NCBI GenBank assembly: GCA_018667335.1
Contig: JABIVD010000051.1
Coordinates: forward strand, 32,025-96,024
DNA: 64,000 nt
Source of the DNA: Rhodospirillaceae bacterium
GTDB lineage: Bacteria > Pseudomonadota > Alphaproteobacteria > UBA6615
Direction: 5' to 3'
How positions within the stretch are numbered: the stretch's first letter is position 1; each line of letters starts with the position of its first letter. The position numbers and the translations under genes were made by a program. Below the pieces are notes generated by a model. The model was not told where the DNA came from and did no database searches. It worked only from the letters and a program-made list of their open reading frames with translations. This document shows positions 46,118 through 56,918 of this stretch, piece after piece.

Positions 46118-47689
46118 CTAGCGCCTCGCGACGGCGATTTCAGCCTGGCGCAGCAGCGATGCGTAAAGTCCCTGATCCGAGATTATTGCGCTCGCGAGCG
46201 CAACGTCAACTTCGGGCGAACCTCCGTCCGACGGGCAAATCTGGCGCAATCCGGCGCGATCCGCCGTATCCACGTTGCCTGTCGCCTGCCAATTCCCGAA
46301 TTCTCCCGCGAGGACGTTTTGTCCGTCGCGCACAGCGGGCACCAGAGCGTCAACCGATTTCAGGTTGCCACCGCCATGGGTACACACAGTCGGTAGGACG
46401 CCCAATTCATGGATTCGATATCCCGACGGCGCCAGGATGCGGGACCAGGTGAGAGTCATTTCACCACTGTTGGGCAGGCGCAGCACGGATTGCACTGTGC
46501 CTTTGCCGAAGGAATTCGTCCCGATGACCACCGCCCGGCCATGATCCTGCAGCGCGGCGGCGACGACTTCCGATGCCGACGCCGAATTGCCATTAATCAG
46601 GATCACCACCGGCAGTTGCGCCGTCTCGTCGCCCTTTGATGCCGCAAACGCCTGCTGGCTGCCGGGATGACGACCACGGGTTGCGATAATGCTGCCCGCA
46701 TCGAGGAAGGTGTCCACGACATCGATGGACACGTCGAGACGGCCACCCGGGTTCGAGCGCAGGTCGAGGACGAAACCCGCTGGTGGGCCGTCGGGGCTGC
46801 GCATCTGGCGCTGTACACTTCGTTGAAGGTCCTTGGCAGAATCCACGTTGAACCCGATCAAGCGAATGATTGCGATTCCGTTCTCGCGCCGCGCCTCGAC
46901 TGTTTCGGGTACGACGTGTTGCCGGGTCAGTGCAATGCCGATGGGCGCGGGGGCCCCGGCGCGCGCAACGGTGAAGGATACCGCGCTGTTGATCGGACCA
47001 CGCAGTGCTTCGACCAGGCGTCGCTGCGTCCAGTCAGCTATCGATTCTTTCTCGATATGGGTGATCCTGTCCTGGGGTTGTACGCCAGCCTTTGCGGCAG
47101 GACTCCCCTCGGTGACGGAGATGATCACCGCGTCGCTGTCTTCTTTGGCGATTGTGATTCCGATGCCGCCAAACCCGTCGCGATAGGCACGCTTGTCGGT
47201 CGCGGTTTCGGCATCGTCGTAGCGGGAAAATTTGTCCAGCGGCGACAGAACCCCGTCAAACACAGCCTTGAATACGGTCTCGGCACGCGCATCCGCGAGC
47301 GCAGATGAGGCCGATCGCGCGATCGCAATCGCATCGACAGTTGCCTGGCTCCACGCCTCGGGATCGTCGTTGCGCGGCGCGGGAAAGCGACCCACGCTTC
47401 GGTTTTGGTAGAGCACTTCTATGCTGTGACCTGAGGGACGAATATCGAGGTTCGAGTCAATCTGGTGCAAGCCGGCGAGGCCGCTAAAACTAAGGTCCCG
47501 CAGCGATACAGAAGAGATATAGCGGTCGTTTATGAAGGTGTAGCCCGTGTTGAACATCGCGTGGCTGTAGGAGTCCGAATACTTGGCATCGGTCTTCGAG
47601 CCGATCTGAACGCAGGCCACCAGTACGAGTGTGGCGGCCAGCAACGCGGTGCGTCGGGCCCAGGCGGAATAATTCTTCAAGTCATTCAT
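46118..47689 (-). CDS. S41 family carboxyl-terminal protease, lipoprotein
   Basis: 523 residues from ATG 47689 (a GTG three codons earlier is also open). Lipobox LVLVAC gives C26. A region of about 110 residues without family match, then PDZ (about 170-245) and the S41 catalytic domain with serine S371 (NSASASE) and lysine K396 (FGKG), spaced 25 as in E. coli Prc. A FVLDLRSNPGG segment is typical. Probably cleaves C-terminal ends of envelope proteins. Upstream of the hybrid kinase by 40 bases and in the same direction. Confidence 0.92.
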   Translation of the reverse strand: MNDLKNYSAWARRTALLAATLVLVACVQIGSKTDAKYSDSYSHAMFNTGYTFINDRYISSVSLRDLSFSGLAGLHQIDSNLDIRPSGHSIEVLYQNRSVGRFPAPRNDDPEAWSQATVDAIAIARSASSALADARAETVFKAVFDGVLSPLDKFSRYDDAETATDKRAYRDGFGGIGITIAKEDSDAVIISVTEGSPAAKAGVQPQDRITHIEKESIADWTQRRLVEALRGPINSAVSFTVARAGAPAPIGIALTRQHVVPETVEARRENGIAIIRLIGFNVDSAKDLQRSVQRQMRSPDGPPAGFVLDLRSNPGGRLDVSIDVVDTFLDAGSIIATRGRHPGSQQAFAASKGDETAQLPVVILINGNSASASEVVAAALQDHGRAVVIGTNSFGKGTVQSVLRLPNSGEMTLTWSRILAPSGYRIHELGVLPTVCTHGGGNLKSVDALVPAVRDGQNVLAGEFGNWQATGNVDTADRAGLRQICPSDGGSPEVDVALASAIISDQGLYASLLRQAEIAVARR

Positions 47690-47773
47690 ATTCTTCACAT
47701 ATCGTGCGCACGGCGTCCGGGTAAAGGCCGGAAACCCGAAGACAACATCGTATCGTAAACGGGTTCTATTTGG

Positions 47774-50020
47774 TTAACGCCGTCGCTGTCGCTTGTTGTG
47801 GCGTTTGTCGGGGCGTTTGCGTCCGGATCTCCCCTTCCGCGGGGTGGGCTTCTTTTGGTCGCTCGATGCGTTGCCGCTATCCATCAAGTCGAAAATGGTA
47901 GAGCCCCGCAAGCCGTCGGCTTCGGACACCCGGATTTCCACCGCATCACCCAAACCGTAGGTGCCCCCGCCGGGGGATTCGATCGACTGCGTGCGCGCAT
48001 CGAAGCGGGGTCGTCCCCCGGGAATCCGTGAGGCGGGTACAAAACCCTCTGCGCCCTTGTCGTCAATCGCGACGAAAAGGCCGGCGCGTGTGACACCCCG
48101 AATCGTACCGGTAAAGTTCGAGCCGATATGTCGCGCCAAATACGCGGCCGTATAGCGGTCGTTGGCGTCACGCTCCGCGACCACCGCGCGGCGCTCGGTA
48201 TTCGAGATATGACTGCCGAGTTCCTCGAACTGACTGGCCTGTTCATCCTCCAGCCCGCCGTCGCCGAGACCCAATCCCCGGATCAGGGCACGGTGAACCA
48301 GCAGGTCGGCATAGCGACGGATTGGCGAAGTGAAATGCGCGTAGTCACGCAGACCGAGGCCGAAATGACCGAGATTGTCAGGGCTGTAGGCGGCCTGCAT
48401 CTGGGCCCGCAGAATGAGCTCGTTGACCGTGCGCTCATGTGCTTCGCCGCGGACCTGGTAGAGAATACCGTTGAAGTCACCCGGCCGCGATATCCCGCCG
48501 CGGGCAATATTGATTTCGAAACCGGACAGGGCCTCGCGCAGGCCCTCGAGTTTTTCGAGCGACGGTTCGTCATGGACGCGGTACATCACCGGTTGTCCGC
48601 GCTTTCCAAGCTCACGCGCAGCGGCCACGTTCGCGGCGATCATGAACTCTTCAATCAGGCGGTGGCTGTCGAGGCGGATCACCGGCACGATGTCCGCGAC
48701 TTGACCTGCATCACTCAGCACGATCCGGCGCTCGGGCAACTCGAGGTCCAGCGCGCCACGAACGCGTCGTGCCTCGGACAAAGCCTTGTATGCGCCGTAG
48801 AGGTGGGCGAGATGGCCCGGTGCGACAGGGTCTTGGTTGGCATCGCGAGCGGCCTGCACCTCCTCATAGGTCAGACGTGCCGCCGAGCGCATGAGGGCGC
48901 GCCGAAATTGGAATGACCGTAGGTTGCCGTCGGGACCGATCCACAGGTCAGCAGCCACACACGCGCGGTCTTCGTCGGGGCGGAGCGAACACAGACCGTT
49001 CGAAAGCGCTTCCGGCAACATGGGAACGACACGATCGGGGAAATAGGCGGAGTTGCCGCGTTTATATGCCTCGCCGTCGAGTGCGCTGTTCGGTGTGACA
49101 TATGCGGCAACATCCGCGATCGCGACGACGATGTGCCATCCACCATCCGTGCTTCGGTCCGTATCCGGTTCGGCAAATACCGCGTCGTCGAAATCGCGCG
49201 CGTCGGCGCCATCGATCGTGACGAGCGGCAACTCGCGCAAATCCACCCGGTCGCCGAGGACAGGCGGTTGCGCGGCGTCGGCTTCGGCAGTCACCGCGTC
49301 GGGAAACCGGTCCGGAATACCGGCGCGGTGGATGGCGATCCGGCTAATCGCGCCTGGAGCGTCGCCGGCACCAATATTCTCGACGATACGTGCCTGCGTC
49401 ATGCCCTGGCGGCGGGCGGGGATAACCTCGATGACCACGAGGTCGCCGTCTTGCGCCTCGACGTTGTTCGTCGGCGCGACGGCGAGTTCAGTCTGCCGGC
49501 CCCGTTCGAGTGGCAGAATGCGCCCCCCGTCATTGCCCGTCCGATACTGGCCGACGATTGTTTCGGCCTCACTCTCGGCGGCACGTAACGGCTTGGCGGT
49601 GTAGCGATTGTCGCCACGCGGGGAAAGGCGGGCCAGGAAACGGTCACCGAGGCCGGGTGCCGTCATGCTGCGAGGTGCGCGCATTACCTCGATCTCGGGC
49701 AGTGGCGCACCCGCCGCACTGTCGACGGGTTTGACCTGCAACTCACCGTCGGAATCCACCGCCACGACTTCCAGGACTGCGACCGGGGGCAGGGTGTCTG
49801 CCGGGCGCCAACGCCGGCCCTGAACACGTTCTATGCGACCGGCCGCTTCGAGCTCGTGCAGGCGGTGGCGCAGTTCGGAGCGCTGGCTGCCCTTCAACGC
49901 GAAGGTGCGGGCGATTTCACGGGTTGGCAGGGCGTCGGACGCCGATCTGAGGAGCTTCAGAATCGTATCGGCGTCGGGCAGGAGGCCCGCTTCCGTCTCG
50001 CTGGATTTGCGCTTGGCCAA
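47774..50020 (-). CDS. rnr: Ribonuclease R
   Basis: 3'-5' exoribonuclease able to degrade structured RNA. 748 residues: N-terminal winged helix (EIARTFALKGSQRSELRHRL), cold-shock domains, RNB domain with the Asp cluster TIDGADARDFDDAVFAE, and an S1 domain (FTGTIRGVTRAGLFVAIDDKGAEGFVPAS), then a basic Lys/Arg tail. Nine bases after topA in transcription order, so topA-rnr are likely one unit. Confidence 0.96.
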   Translation of the reverse strand: MAKRKSSETEAGLLPDADTILKLLRSASDALPTREIARTFALKGSQRSELRHRLHELEAAGRIERVQGRRWRPADTLPPVAVLEVVAVDSDGELQVKPVDSAAGAPLPEIEVMRAPRSMTAPGLGDRFLARLSPRGDNRYTAKPLRAAESEAETIVGQYRTGNDGGRILPLERGRQTELAVAPTNNVEAQDGDLVVIEVIPARRQGMTQARIVENIGAGDAPGAISRIAIHRAGIPDRFPDAVTAEADAAQPPVLGDRVDLRELPLVTIDGADARDFDDAVFAEPDTDRSTDGGWHIVVAIADVAAYVTPNSALDGEAYKRGNSAYFPDRVVPMLPEALSNGLCSLRPDEDRACVAADLWIGPDGNLRSFQFRRALMRSAARLTYEEVQAARDANQDPVAPGHLAHLYGAYKALSEARRVRGALDLELPERRIVLSDAGQVADIVPVIRLDSHRLIEEFMIAANVAAARELGKRGQPVMYRVHDEPSLEKLEGLREALSGFEINIARGGISRPGDFNGILYQVRGEAHERTVNELILRAQMQAAYSPDNLGHFGLGLRDYAHFTSPIRRYADLLVHRALIRGLGLGDGGLEDEQASQFEELGSHISNTERRAVVAERDANDRYTAAYLARHIGSNFTGTIRGVTRAGLFVAIDDKGAEGFVPASRIPGGRPRFDARTQSIESPGGGTYGLGDAVEIRVSEADGLRGSTIFDLMDSGNASSDQKKPTPRKGRSGRKRPDKRHNKRQRRR

Positions 50021-50029
50021 GCCGGTTGG

Positions 50030-52690
50030 CTAGTCCGCGCTTGGCGCGGTGTCAGCCTTTTTGGCGGCCGGTTTCTTGGCGGTTTTCTTTTTTGCCGTCT
50101 TCTTTTTGGCGGGCTTCTTTGCCGCTTTCTTCTTGGCTGGCGCCGTCTTGGCTTTCGCCGCGCGGGCTGCGATCAGTTCAACAGCGCGCTCGAGCGTCAT
50201 ATCTTGTGGATCGACTTCCTTCGGGATCGTGGCGTTGATCTTGCCATGCTTCACATAGGGGCCATAGCGGCCGTCATGCACGGTCACGGGCTTCTCGTCA
50301 TCGGGGTGATTGCCCAATTCCTTGAGCGGCGCGGCGCGGCCACGCCGTCCCTTGCCCTTTTCGGCCAGTACCGTGACGGCGCGATTGAGGCCGACCGTCA
50401 GGACCTCGCGCGGATCCGGCAGCGACGCGTAGACCGTGCCGTGTTTCACATAGGGGCCAAAGCGGCCGATTCCCGCCTGGATAACCACCGCGTCTTCGGG
50501 ATGGGGACCAATGTCGCGCGGCAGGGCCAGCAGGCCGAGCGCGAGTTCCAGCTCGATTTCGTCGAGTGTATAGCCGTCGGGGATGGACGTGCGCTTAGGC
50601 TTGGTTGCCGCCTTGCCTTCACCCTCGGGCTCACCAAGCTGCACATAGAGGCCATAAGGGCCCTTGCGTAGGGTCACATCCTTGTCGGTTTCCGGGTCTT
50701 TGCCTAGCTCGCGGGGGCCGTTGGCCAGGTCCGCGGTCTCGTCGTCACCGTTATCGACCGACAGCTTGCGGGTGTATTTGCATTCGGGATAACTCGAGCA
50801 GCCGACGAACGGGCCGTGTTTTCCGAGCCGCAGGCCGAGCCGGCCTTCGTTGCAGGCCGGACAAACGCGTGCGTCGGTACCGTCTTCGCGGGTCGGGAAG
50901 AAATGGGGCCCGAGCTCTTCATCGAGCGTGTCCAGCACGGATCGGACCCGCAATTCCGCGGTGCCATCGATCGCCACCGAAAAATCCTTCCAGAACTCGC
51001 GCAGGACCGACTTCCAGTCGATGCGTCCGCCGGAGATATCGTCCAGGCGCTCTTCCATCTGCGCCGTGAAGTCGTACTGCACGTAGCGCTCGAAGAAGCT
51101 GCTCAGGAAGCTCGTGACGAGGCGCCCCTGATCCTCAGGGACGAACCGCTTGCGGTCGAGCTGGACATAGTTGCGATCCTGCAGGACCTGGATGATCGAT
51201 GCATAGGTGGAAGGGCGGCCAATCCCGAGCTCTTCCATCATCTTCACCAGGCTCGCCTCGGTGTAACGTGGCGGCGGCTGGGTGAAATGCTGTTCCGGCG
51301 ACACGTCGCGGACGGCGGCAGCTTCGCCTTCGTCGAGCGGCGGCAGGCGGCGTTCGTCGTCGCTTTCGGCGGCCTCGCCGTTGCCGTTGGTCGGCTCGTC
51401 CTTGTCCTCGCGGTACAGCTTCAGGAAGCCGTCAAAGGCGATGGTCTGACCGTTGGCGCGCAGCGCCAGTTGTTCGTCAGCAGAACGCAGGTCGACGGCG
51501 ACGCGGTCGATCTGGGCTTCGGCCATTTCCGACGCCATCGTGCGGCGCCAGATCAATTCATAGAGGCGGTACAGATCACCATCCAGCATGTTCTTCAGGC
51601 TGGCCGGGCGGCGGAACAGGTCGGTCGGGCGCACCGCTTCATGGGCTTCCTGTGCGTTCTTCGCACGGGTCCGGTAAACGCGGGGTTTCTCGGGCAGATA
51701 CTCGCTGCCGAAATCCTGATCGATCAGGTTACGACAGCCCGTGATGGCTTCCTGGCTCAGGGTGACGCTGTCGGTCCGCATATAGGTGATGAGGCCGACG
51801 GTCTCGCCGTCGATCTCCATGCCCTCGTAGAGGCGCTGGGCGACCCGCATCGTCTGGGACGCGCCGAACCCGAGTTTGCGCGAGGCTTCCTGCTGCAGGG
51901 TCGATGTCGTGAAAGGCGGCTGCGGGTTGCGCCGGGTGCGCTTCTTCTCGATGGACGCGATCTTGAAGCTTGCGGCCTCGACGTCGCTCTTCGCGGCGGT
52001 TGCGGCCGCTTCATCGGCGATATCGAACCGGTCGAGCTTCTGGCCGTTTCGCTCGACCAGGCGCGCCTGGTAAGTGGCGCCTTGCGCGCTGTCCAGCCCG
52101 ACTTCGATCGACCAGTACTCACGGTTCTTGAAGGCCTCGATTTCGGCTTCACGCTCACAGATGAGCCGCAACGCCACCGACTGTACGCGGCCAGCCGAGC
52201 GCGAGCCCGGCAGTTTGCGCCAGAGGACCGGCGAGAGATTGAAGCCGACCAGATAATCCAGCGCGCGCCGCGCGAGATAGGCCTCAACGAGCTCTTCGTT
52301 CAGGCCACGAGGATGGTTGAAGGCATCCTGAACCGCGCCCTTGGTGATCTCGTTGAACACCACGCGCTTGACGTCGATATCGTCGAGCAGCCCACGGTCA
52401 CGCAGCAATTGCTCGATATGCCAGGAGATCGCTTCGCCTTCACGATCCGGATCGGTCGCGAGATAGAGGGTCTCGGCGCCGTCGAGCGCGTCAACGATGG
52501 CGCTGATCTGTTTTTCGGATCGGGCGTCGATCGCCCAGTCCATTTCGAAATCTTCGTCCGGCCGAACCGAACCATCTTTCGGCGGCAGGTCGCGCACATG
52601 TCCATAGGATGCCAGCACCGTGTAAGCATCACCGAGATACTTGTTGATGGTCTTGGCCTTGGAGGGCGATTCAACGACGACGACATTCAT
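50030..52690 (-). CDS. topA: DNA topoisomerase I
   Basis: Relaxes negative supercoils. 886 residues; toprim domain (VVVESPSKAKTINKYLG, ATDPDREGEAISWH), catalytic Tyr in GLITYMRTDS, RVQSVALRLICEREAEIEAF. One C4 zinc motif follows (CPAC...CSSYPEC), then several topo-C repeats (GPYGLYVQLG, GRFGPYVKHG, GRYGPYVKHG) and a lysine/alanine tail (AKKPAKKKTAKK) which probably grips DNA or polyanion. Acidic Asn/Glu-rich loop near 445. Preceded by dprA at 65 bases. Confidence 0.97.
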   Translation of the reverse strand: MNVVVVESPSKAKTINKYLGDAYTVLASYGHVRDLPPKDGSVRPDEDFEMDWAIDARSEKQISAIVDALDGAETLYLATDPDREGEAISWHIEQLLRDRGLLDDIDVKRVVFNEITKGAVQDAFNHPRGLNEELVEAYLARRALDYLVGFNLSPVLWRKLPGSRSAGRVQSVALRLICEREAEIEAFKNREYWSIEVGLDSAQGATYQARLVERNGQKLDRFDIADEAAATAAKSDVEAASFKIASIEKKRTRRNPQPPFTTSTLQQEASRKLGFGASQTMRVAQRLYEGMEIDGETVGLITYMRTDSVTLSQEAITGCRNLIDQDFGSEYLPEKPRVYRTRAKNAQEAHEAVRPTDLFRRPASLKNMLDGDLYRLYELIWRRTMASEMAEAQIDRVAVDLRSADEQLALRANGQTIAFDGFLKLYREDKDEPTNGNGEAAESDDERRLPPLDEGEAAAVRDVSPEQHFTQPPPRYTEASLVKMMEELGIGRPSTYASIIQVLQDRNYVQLDRKRFVPEDQGRLVTSFLSSFFERYVQYDFTAQMEERLDDISGGRIDWKSVLREFWKDFSVAIDGTAELRVRSVLDTLDEELGPHFFPTREDGTDARVCPACNEGRLGLRLGKHGPFVGCSSYPECKYTRKLSVDNGDDETADLANGPRELGKDPETDKDVTLRKGPYGLYVQLGEPEGEGKAATKPKRTSIPDGYTLDEIELELALGLLALPRDIGPHPEDAVVIQAGIGRFGPYVKHGTVYASLPDPREVLTVGLNRAVTVLAEKGKGRRGRAAPLKELGNHPDDEKPVTVHDGRYGPYVKHGKINATIPKEVDPQDMTLERAVELIAARAAKAKTAPAKKKAAKKPAKKKTAKKKTAKKPAAKKADTAPSAD

Positions 52691-52755
52691 GCAGAGAGGA
52701 TTCCGCTTAAAATTCGTTCACTTATAAGGGGCGCTTGTTTGCGGATTGCAATTCG

Positions 52756-53877
52756 TCAGCAGGCCGCAACACGGTTGCCCGGATGCCGTTCCAAACGTCC
52801 CGCCAATTCGAGTTCAAGCAGGATTGTTCGGACGACAGGGGCGGTTAATTGGCACCGCCGCACGATTTCGTCAACCGCGACGGGCTCAGGCGACAAACAT
52901 GAAATCACTGTTTCACGGCTGCTGGTGCCCGGAGAGTCGAGATCGAGAACCGGCGCGCGGGACTGCGGCGACGGCGTTTCGACGAGGGGCATCGCCGGTG
53001 TTGCCATCGGCCGAACGGCCTCGAACACGTCTTCGGCATTGCGGATCAGAATCGCACCCTCGCGAATCAGATGGTTGGCACCGAATGCGCGCGGATCGAG
53101 CGGGGAACCGGGGACTGCGAGCACCGCGCGGCCTTGTTCACCAGCCAGTCGGGCCGTGATGAGTGAGCCGGATCGTTGTGCCGCCTCGACCACGATGACG
53201 GCGAGGGACAGCCCCGATACGATGCGGTTGCGGCGCGGGAAATGCCGGGCTACGGGTTTCACGCCCGGTGGCATTTCGCTGACGATGGCGCCGGTCTCCA
53301 GAATATTTCGATAGAGGTCTTCGTTCTCTGGCGGATAGACGATATCGATCCCGCCGGCCATAACCGCGACGGTCGCGCCGCCTTCGGAAATTGCACCGGC
53401 ATGCGCTGACGTGTCGATGCCGCGCGCCAGGCCGGAAATGATTGCGACTCCGGGGTCGGCTGCCAGTTCCGCAGCGAGCACTTCCGCGATGCGCCGGCCA
53501 TTGGCCGATGCGTTTCGTGCGCCGACGATGGCGATACCGATCTGGGTGAGTGCCGCTGGGTTGCCGCGCACGACGAGCACGGGGGGCGCGTCGTCGATAG
53601 CCGCGAGTGCGGACGGATAGTCGGGTTCGCCCAGTGTTACGGTCTGCGCGTCCAATGCGGCGAGCCGGCTCAATTCCTCGTCCGCGTTGGCAGTGCTTGC
53701 GATCTTGATGTTTCGCTTGCCGCCGCGGCCTGCAAAATCGGGCAAGGCGTCGAGCGCGTCCCCAGCCGACCCGAAATGGTCCATCAACTCGCGCCAGGTC
53801 ACGGGCCCGATGCTCTCGGTCCGGATCAGGCGCAGCCGGTCGCGGCGCTCGGTTGATGAAATCGGTTCGTCATTCAC
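52756..53877 (-). CDS. dprA: DNA processing protein DprA
   Basis: Loads RecA onto incoming single strands in transformation. 373 residues: N-terminal helix-hairpin domain (ERRDRLRLIRTESIGPVTWRELM), Rossmann domain with VGARNASANGRRIAEVLA and SGLARGIDTSAHAGAI, and a C-terminal winged helix (ETVISCLSPEPVAVDEIVRRC). The stop is followed by the topA start; plsY lies upstream by 33 bases. The plsY-dprA-topA-rnr order is common in Alphaproteobacteria. Confidence 0.96.
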   Translation of the reverse strand: MNDEPISSTERRDRLRLIRTESIGPVTWRELMDHFGSAGDALDALPDFAGRGGKRNIKIASTANADEELSRLAALDAQTVTLGEPDYPSALAAIDDAPPVLVVRGNPAALTQIGIAIVGARNASANGRRIAEVLAAELAADPGVAIISGLARGIDTSAHAGAISEGGATVAVMAGGIDIVYPPENEDLYRNILETGAIVSEMPPGVKPVARHFPRRNRIVSGLSLAVIVVEAAQRSGSLITARLAGEQGRAVLAVPGSPLDPRAFGANHLIREGAILIRNAEDVFEAVRPMATPAMPLVETPSPQSRAPVLDLDSPGTSSRETVISCLSPEPVAVDEIVRRCQLTAPVVRTILLELELAGRLERHPGNRVAAC

Positions 53878-53910
53878 GCGTATGAGGATGACCCTCGAAA
53901 AGCCGAACGG

Positions 53911-54606
53911 TCAACTCGCTGTGCCGGAACCCTTGAGTTTGATGCGGGATTCCTCGCCGCGCAGAAGCCGCCGAATGTTGCCGGCATGACGGGCCCAGAC
54001 CAGTACGGCCAGAAAGATTGCGATGCCGCCGGCCTGGGGCTCACCGAGCCACCAGGCAAAACCCGGTGCGAGTGCCACCGCGAACAGCGCCGAGAGCGAA
54101 GAGTAGCGAAACACCAGCGCGACGATGAGCCATGTGGCCAGCGCCGCAAGACCGAGCGGCCAGGCCAGTCCGAGCAGGACGCCTAGGGTCGTGGCGACCC
54201 CCTTGCCGCCGCGAAACCCGAGCCAGATCGGGAAGAGATGGCCGAGGACGACCGCAAGTGCCGTGAAGAAGGTGACATCGGGTCCGAACAGGAGGTAGGG
54301 GATATAGACCGCGACATAGCCCTTGGCACCGTCGAGGAGCAGGGTTGTGGCGGCGAGTTTCTTGCTGCCGGTGCGCAGCACATTGGTCGCGCCGATGTTG
54401 CCCGAGCCGATCTGGCGGAGATCACCCTTGCCGGCGAGTTTGGCCAGGATCAGGCCGAACGGAATGCTGCCCAGCAGGTAGGCGGCAACGATCGGCGGCA
54501 GGAACAACTGCCAGCCATAGATCAGATTTTTCCAGTCGGGGACCGAGAATGTCGCCTGGAAAATGCTCCAGTAGAAGAGGATCGGACTGGCGCCGTCTTC
54601 GACCAT
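53911..54606 (-). CDS. plsY: Acyl-phosphate glycerol-3-phosphate acyltransferase
   Basis: First acylation in phospholipid synthesis, using acyl phosphate. 231 residues with five membrane helices; the conserved loops are LLGSIPFGLILAKLAGKGDLRQIGSGNIGATNVLR, ALAVVLGHLFPIWLGFRGGKGVATTLG. About 25 extra N-terminal residues include another short hydrophobic stretch; a start at a later Met is not available before the first helix. Confidence 0.95.
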   Translation of the reverse strand: MVEDGASPILFYWSIFQATFSVPDWKNLIYGWQLFLPPIVAAYLLGSIPFGLILAKLAGKGDLRQIGSGNIGATNVLRTGSKKLAATTLLLDGAKGYVAVYIPYLLFGPDVTFFTALAVVLGHLFPIWLGFRGGKGVATTLGVLLGLAWPLGLAALATWLIVALVFRYSSLSALFAVALAPGFAWWLGEPQAGGIAIFLAVLVWARHAGNIRRLLRGEESRIKLKGSGTAS

Positions 54607-54627
54607 GCCTAGATTCCGCGGTTGGGT

Positions 54628-55935
54628 TTACGACGCAGCAGTATAGATGGTTCGGCCGTCGACGATGGTGCGGATCACGCGGCCTTGAACGAGCCGGCCG
54701 TCGAAGGGCGAGTTTTTCGATTTGGACGTGAAATTGTCCGGTTCGATGCGACCCGGGCGCTCTGGATCGAAAATCACGATATCGGCGGCGCCGCCCACAT
54801 GCAGTCGGCCAACCGGTAACTTCAGAAGCTCGGCCGGGTGGTTGGTCACCTTGGCCAGTGCGTCGGAAAGCCCCAGATGCTCGTTGTGGACAAGTTCGAG
54901 GGTCAGGGGGAGCAGGCTCTCGAGCCCGGCGGCGCCGAACTCGGCCTGCTCGAACGGCAGGCGTTTTGATTCCTGATCCTGGGGCAGATGGTCTGAGGCA
55001 ATACAGTCGATGGTGCCGTCCGCCAGCCCGGCCACGATGGCCTGCCGGTCCTCTTCGGTGCGCAAGGGCGGCGACAGCTTGGCGAAGGTCCGGTACTCGC
55101 CGACCGCCAACTCGTTCAGCGCGAAATAGGGCGGCGCTGTATCGCAGGTCACGCGGAGGCCCGCTGCCTTGGCCACGCGAATTTTTGCGACGCTTTCGGC
55201 CGTGGAGATATGGGCGGCGTGGTATCGCCCGCCGGTCATTTTCACGAGCGCGAGGTCACGGTCGATCATGATTGTTTCGGCTTCGCGGGGAATGCCGGGC
55301 AGGCCGAGCCGGGTCGCGAGTTCACCGGACTGCATAACGCCGCCGTTCGAAAGGCTCGATTCTTCGGGGTGCTGGACGATCAGCGCGTCGAAGGCCTGCG
55401 CGTATTTGAGAGCCCGGGACAAGGTCTTTGCGTTGGCGACGGCGCTGCGTCCGTTGGTGAAGGCGACCGCTCCGGCCTGCTTCATCAGGCCCATCTCGAC
55501 GATCTCGTCGCTGTCGGCCTTGCGGGTAATGGTGCCGTAGGCGAACACTTTAACGAGCTTCACATCACGCGCGCGGCGCGCGACGAATTCGAGGACCGAC
55601 GCATCATCGATTGCGGGGTCGGTATCGGGCAGGGTTACAACGGCGGTAACGCCGCCGGCGGCGGCGGCTCGGCTGCCGCTCTCGATGTCTTCCTTGTGCT
55701 CGTTTCCCGGTTCGCAGAAATCGACCCGCATATCCACCAGGCCGGGGGTCAGCACCGCGCCTTCACAATCCACGATCTCGGCGCCCGCGGGCGATCCAGT
55801 GGAGAAAATATCAGGCCCGATCGCCATGATGCGGGTGCCATCCGTCAGAACGCCGCCCTTGGCGGTGGCGGGCGCGTCTAGGCCGGACGCCGGGTCGATC
55901 ACCCTGGCGTTGATATAGGCGACTTTACCGGTCAT
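54628..55935 (-). CDS. pyrC: Dihydroorotase-like protein PyrC', probably inactive
   Basis: 435 residues of the amidohydrolase fold in a pyrB-pyrC' operon (ATGA overlap with pyrB). The metal-site HxH of real dihydroorotases is replaced: [13 protein letters not shown] has R70 and D72. The next ligand Asp is also changed (AFTNG, N161). H189, H242 and D315 remain. In Pseudomonas a similar inactive PyrC' is needed to assemble active PyrB, and an active pyrC lies elsewhere; the same is inferred here. The start is ATG 55935; upstream the frame lies within pyrB. Confidence 0.9.
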   Translation of the reverse strand: MTGKVAYINARVIDPASGLDAPATAKGGVLTDGTRIMAIGPDIFSTGSPAGAEIVDCEGAVLTPGLVDMRVDFCEPGNEHKEDIESGSRAAAAGGVTAVVTLPDTDPAIDDASVLEFVARRARDVKLVKVFAYGTITRKADSDEIVEMGLMKQAGAVAFTNGRSAVANAKTLSRALKYAQAFDALIVQHPEESSLSNGGVMQSGELATRLGLPGIPREAETIMIDRDLALVKMTGGRYHAAHISTAESVAKIRVAKAAGLRVTCDTAPPYFALNELAVGEYRTFAKLSPPLRTEEDRQAIVAGLADGTIDCIASDHLPQDQESKRLPFEQAEFGAAGLESLLPLTLELVHNEHLGLSDALAKVTNHPAELLKLPVGRLHVGGAADIVIFDPERPGRIEPDNFTSKSKNSPFDGRLVQGRVIRTIVDGRTIYTAAS

Positions 55936-56918
55936 GGGGTGGCCACGAACCTTTCGCGCGTCAGGACGTCGAGACATGCCATCCGCACGGCCACGCCCAT
56001 TTCGACCTGTTCGCGGATCAGGGACCGGTCGAGGTCATCGGCGACGTCTGAATCGATTTCGACGCCGCGGTTCATCGGTCCGGGGTGCATGATCAGCGCA
56101 TCGGGTTTGGCGTGCTGCAGCTTGTCATAGTCGAGACCGTAGAACTGGAAATACTCATGCACGGAGGGGACGAAAGAGCCCTCCATCCGTTCGCGCTGGA
56201 GCCGCAGCATCATGACGATGTCGCAGCCTTCCAGGCCGGCTCTCATGTCATGGAAGACCTCGACCCCCAGCCGCTCCATGGCCGCCGGGATCAAGGTCGG
56301 TGGTGCGATGACACGCACCCGCGCGCCCATCGTCTGCAATAGATAGATGTTCGAACGCGCAACCCGGCTGTGGGCGACATCGCCGCACAGCGCCACCAGA
56401 AGGCCCTGCAGGGATCCTTTGTGGCGCCGGATGGTCAGCGCATCAAGCAGCGCCTGGGTTGGATGTTCGTGGCTGCCATCGCCGGCATTGATGACGGCGC
56501 AGTTCACCTTTTCAGACAACAGCTTCACCGCGCCGGCATTGGAGTGTCGTACGACAAGCGCATCGGCATGCATGGCGTTCAGGGTCATCGCCGTATCGAC
56601 GATCGTCTCGCCCTTTTTTATGGAGGAGTTGGCGACGGCGATGTTGATGACGTCGGCACCCAGCCGCATGCCCGCCAGTTCGAAACTGGTGCGGGTTCGC
56701 GTCGAGTCTTCGAAGAACAGATTGATCAGCGTTTTGTCGCGCATCAGGTCGAATTTAGGCCCGCGCGCGCGGTTGTGCTCCGCGTACTTATTCGACAAAT
56801 CGAGCAGACAAGTGATCTCGTCCGGAGACAGATCCTGGATGCCCAATAGATGACGATGTGGAAACGGGAAGTCCGCTGGCTGATCTTGAGCGGAAAGGCC
56901 TGTGGTGGCTGCAGTCAT
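55932..56918 (-). CDS. pyrB: Aspartate carbamoyltransferase catalytic chain
   Basis: Commits carbamoyl phosphate to pyrimidines. 328 residues: [16 protein letters not shown] for carbamoyl phosphate, [15 protein letters not shown], and LRLQRERM. The N-terminal extension ([21 protein letters not shown]) is usual in this class. First gene of the operon with the inactive PyrC' as second. No pyrR or attenuator-like leader is evident. Confidence 0.97.
   Translation of the reverse strand: MTAATTGLSAQDQPADFPFPHRHLLGIQDLSPDEITCLLDLSNKYAEHNRARGPKFDLMRDKTLINLFFEDSTRTRTSFELAGMRLGADVINIAVANSSIKKGETIVDTAMTLNAMHADALVVRHSNAGAVKLLSEKVNCAVINAGDGSHEHPTQALLDALTIRRHKGSLQGLLVALCGDVAHSRVARSNIYLLQTMGARVRVIAPPTLIPAAMERLGVEVFHDMRAGLEGCDIVMMLRLQRERMEGSFVPSVHEYFQFYGLDYDKLQHAKPDALIMHPGPMNRGVEIDSDVADDLDRSLIREQVEMGVAVRMACLDVLTRERFVATP

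Noticed and set aside
50816..53314. Long plus-strand frame opposite topA and dprA
   Set aside because: Antisense shadow of two clear genes; no motifs.
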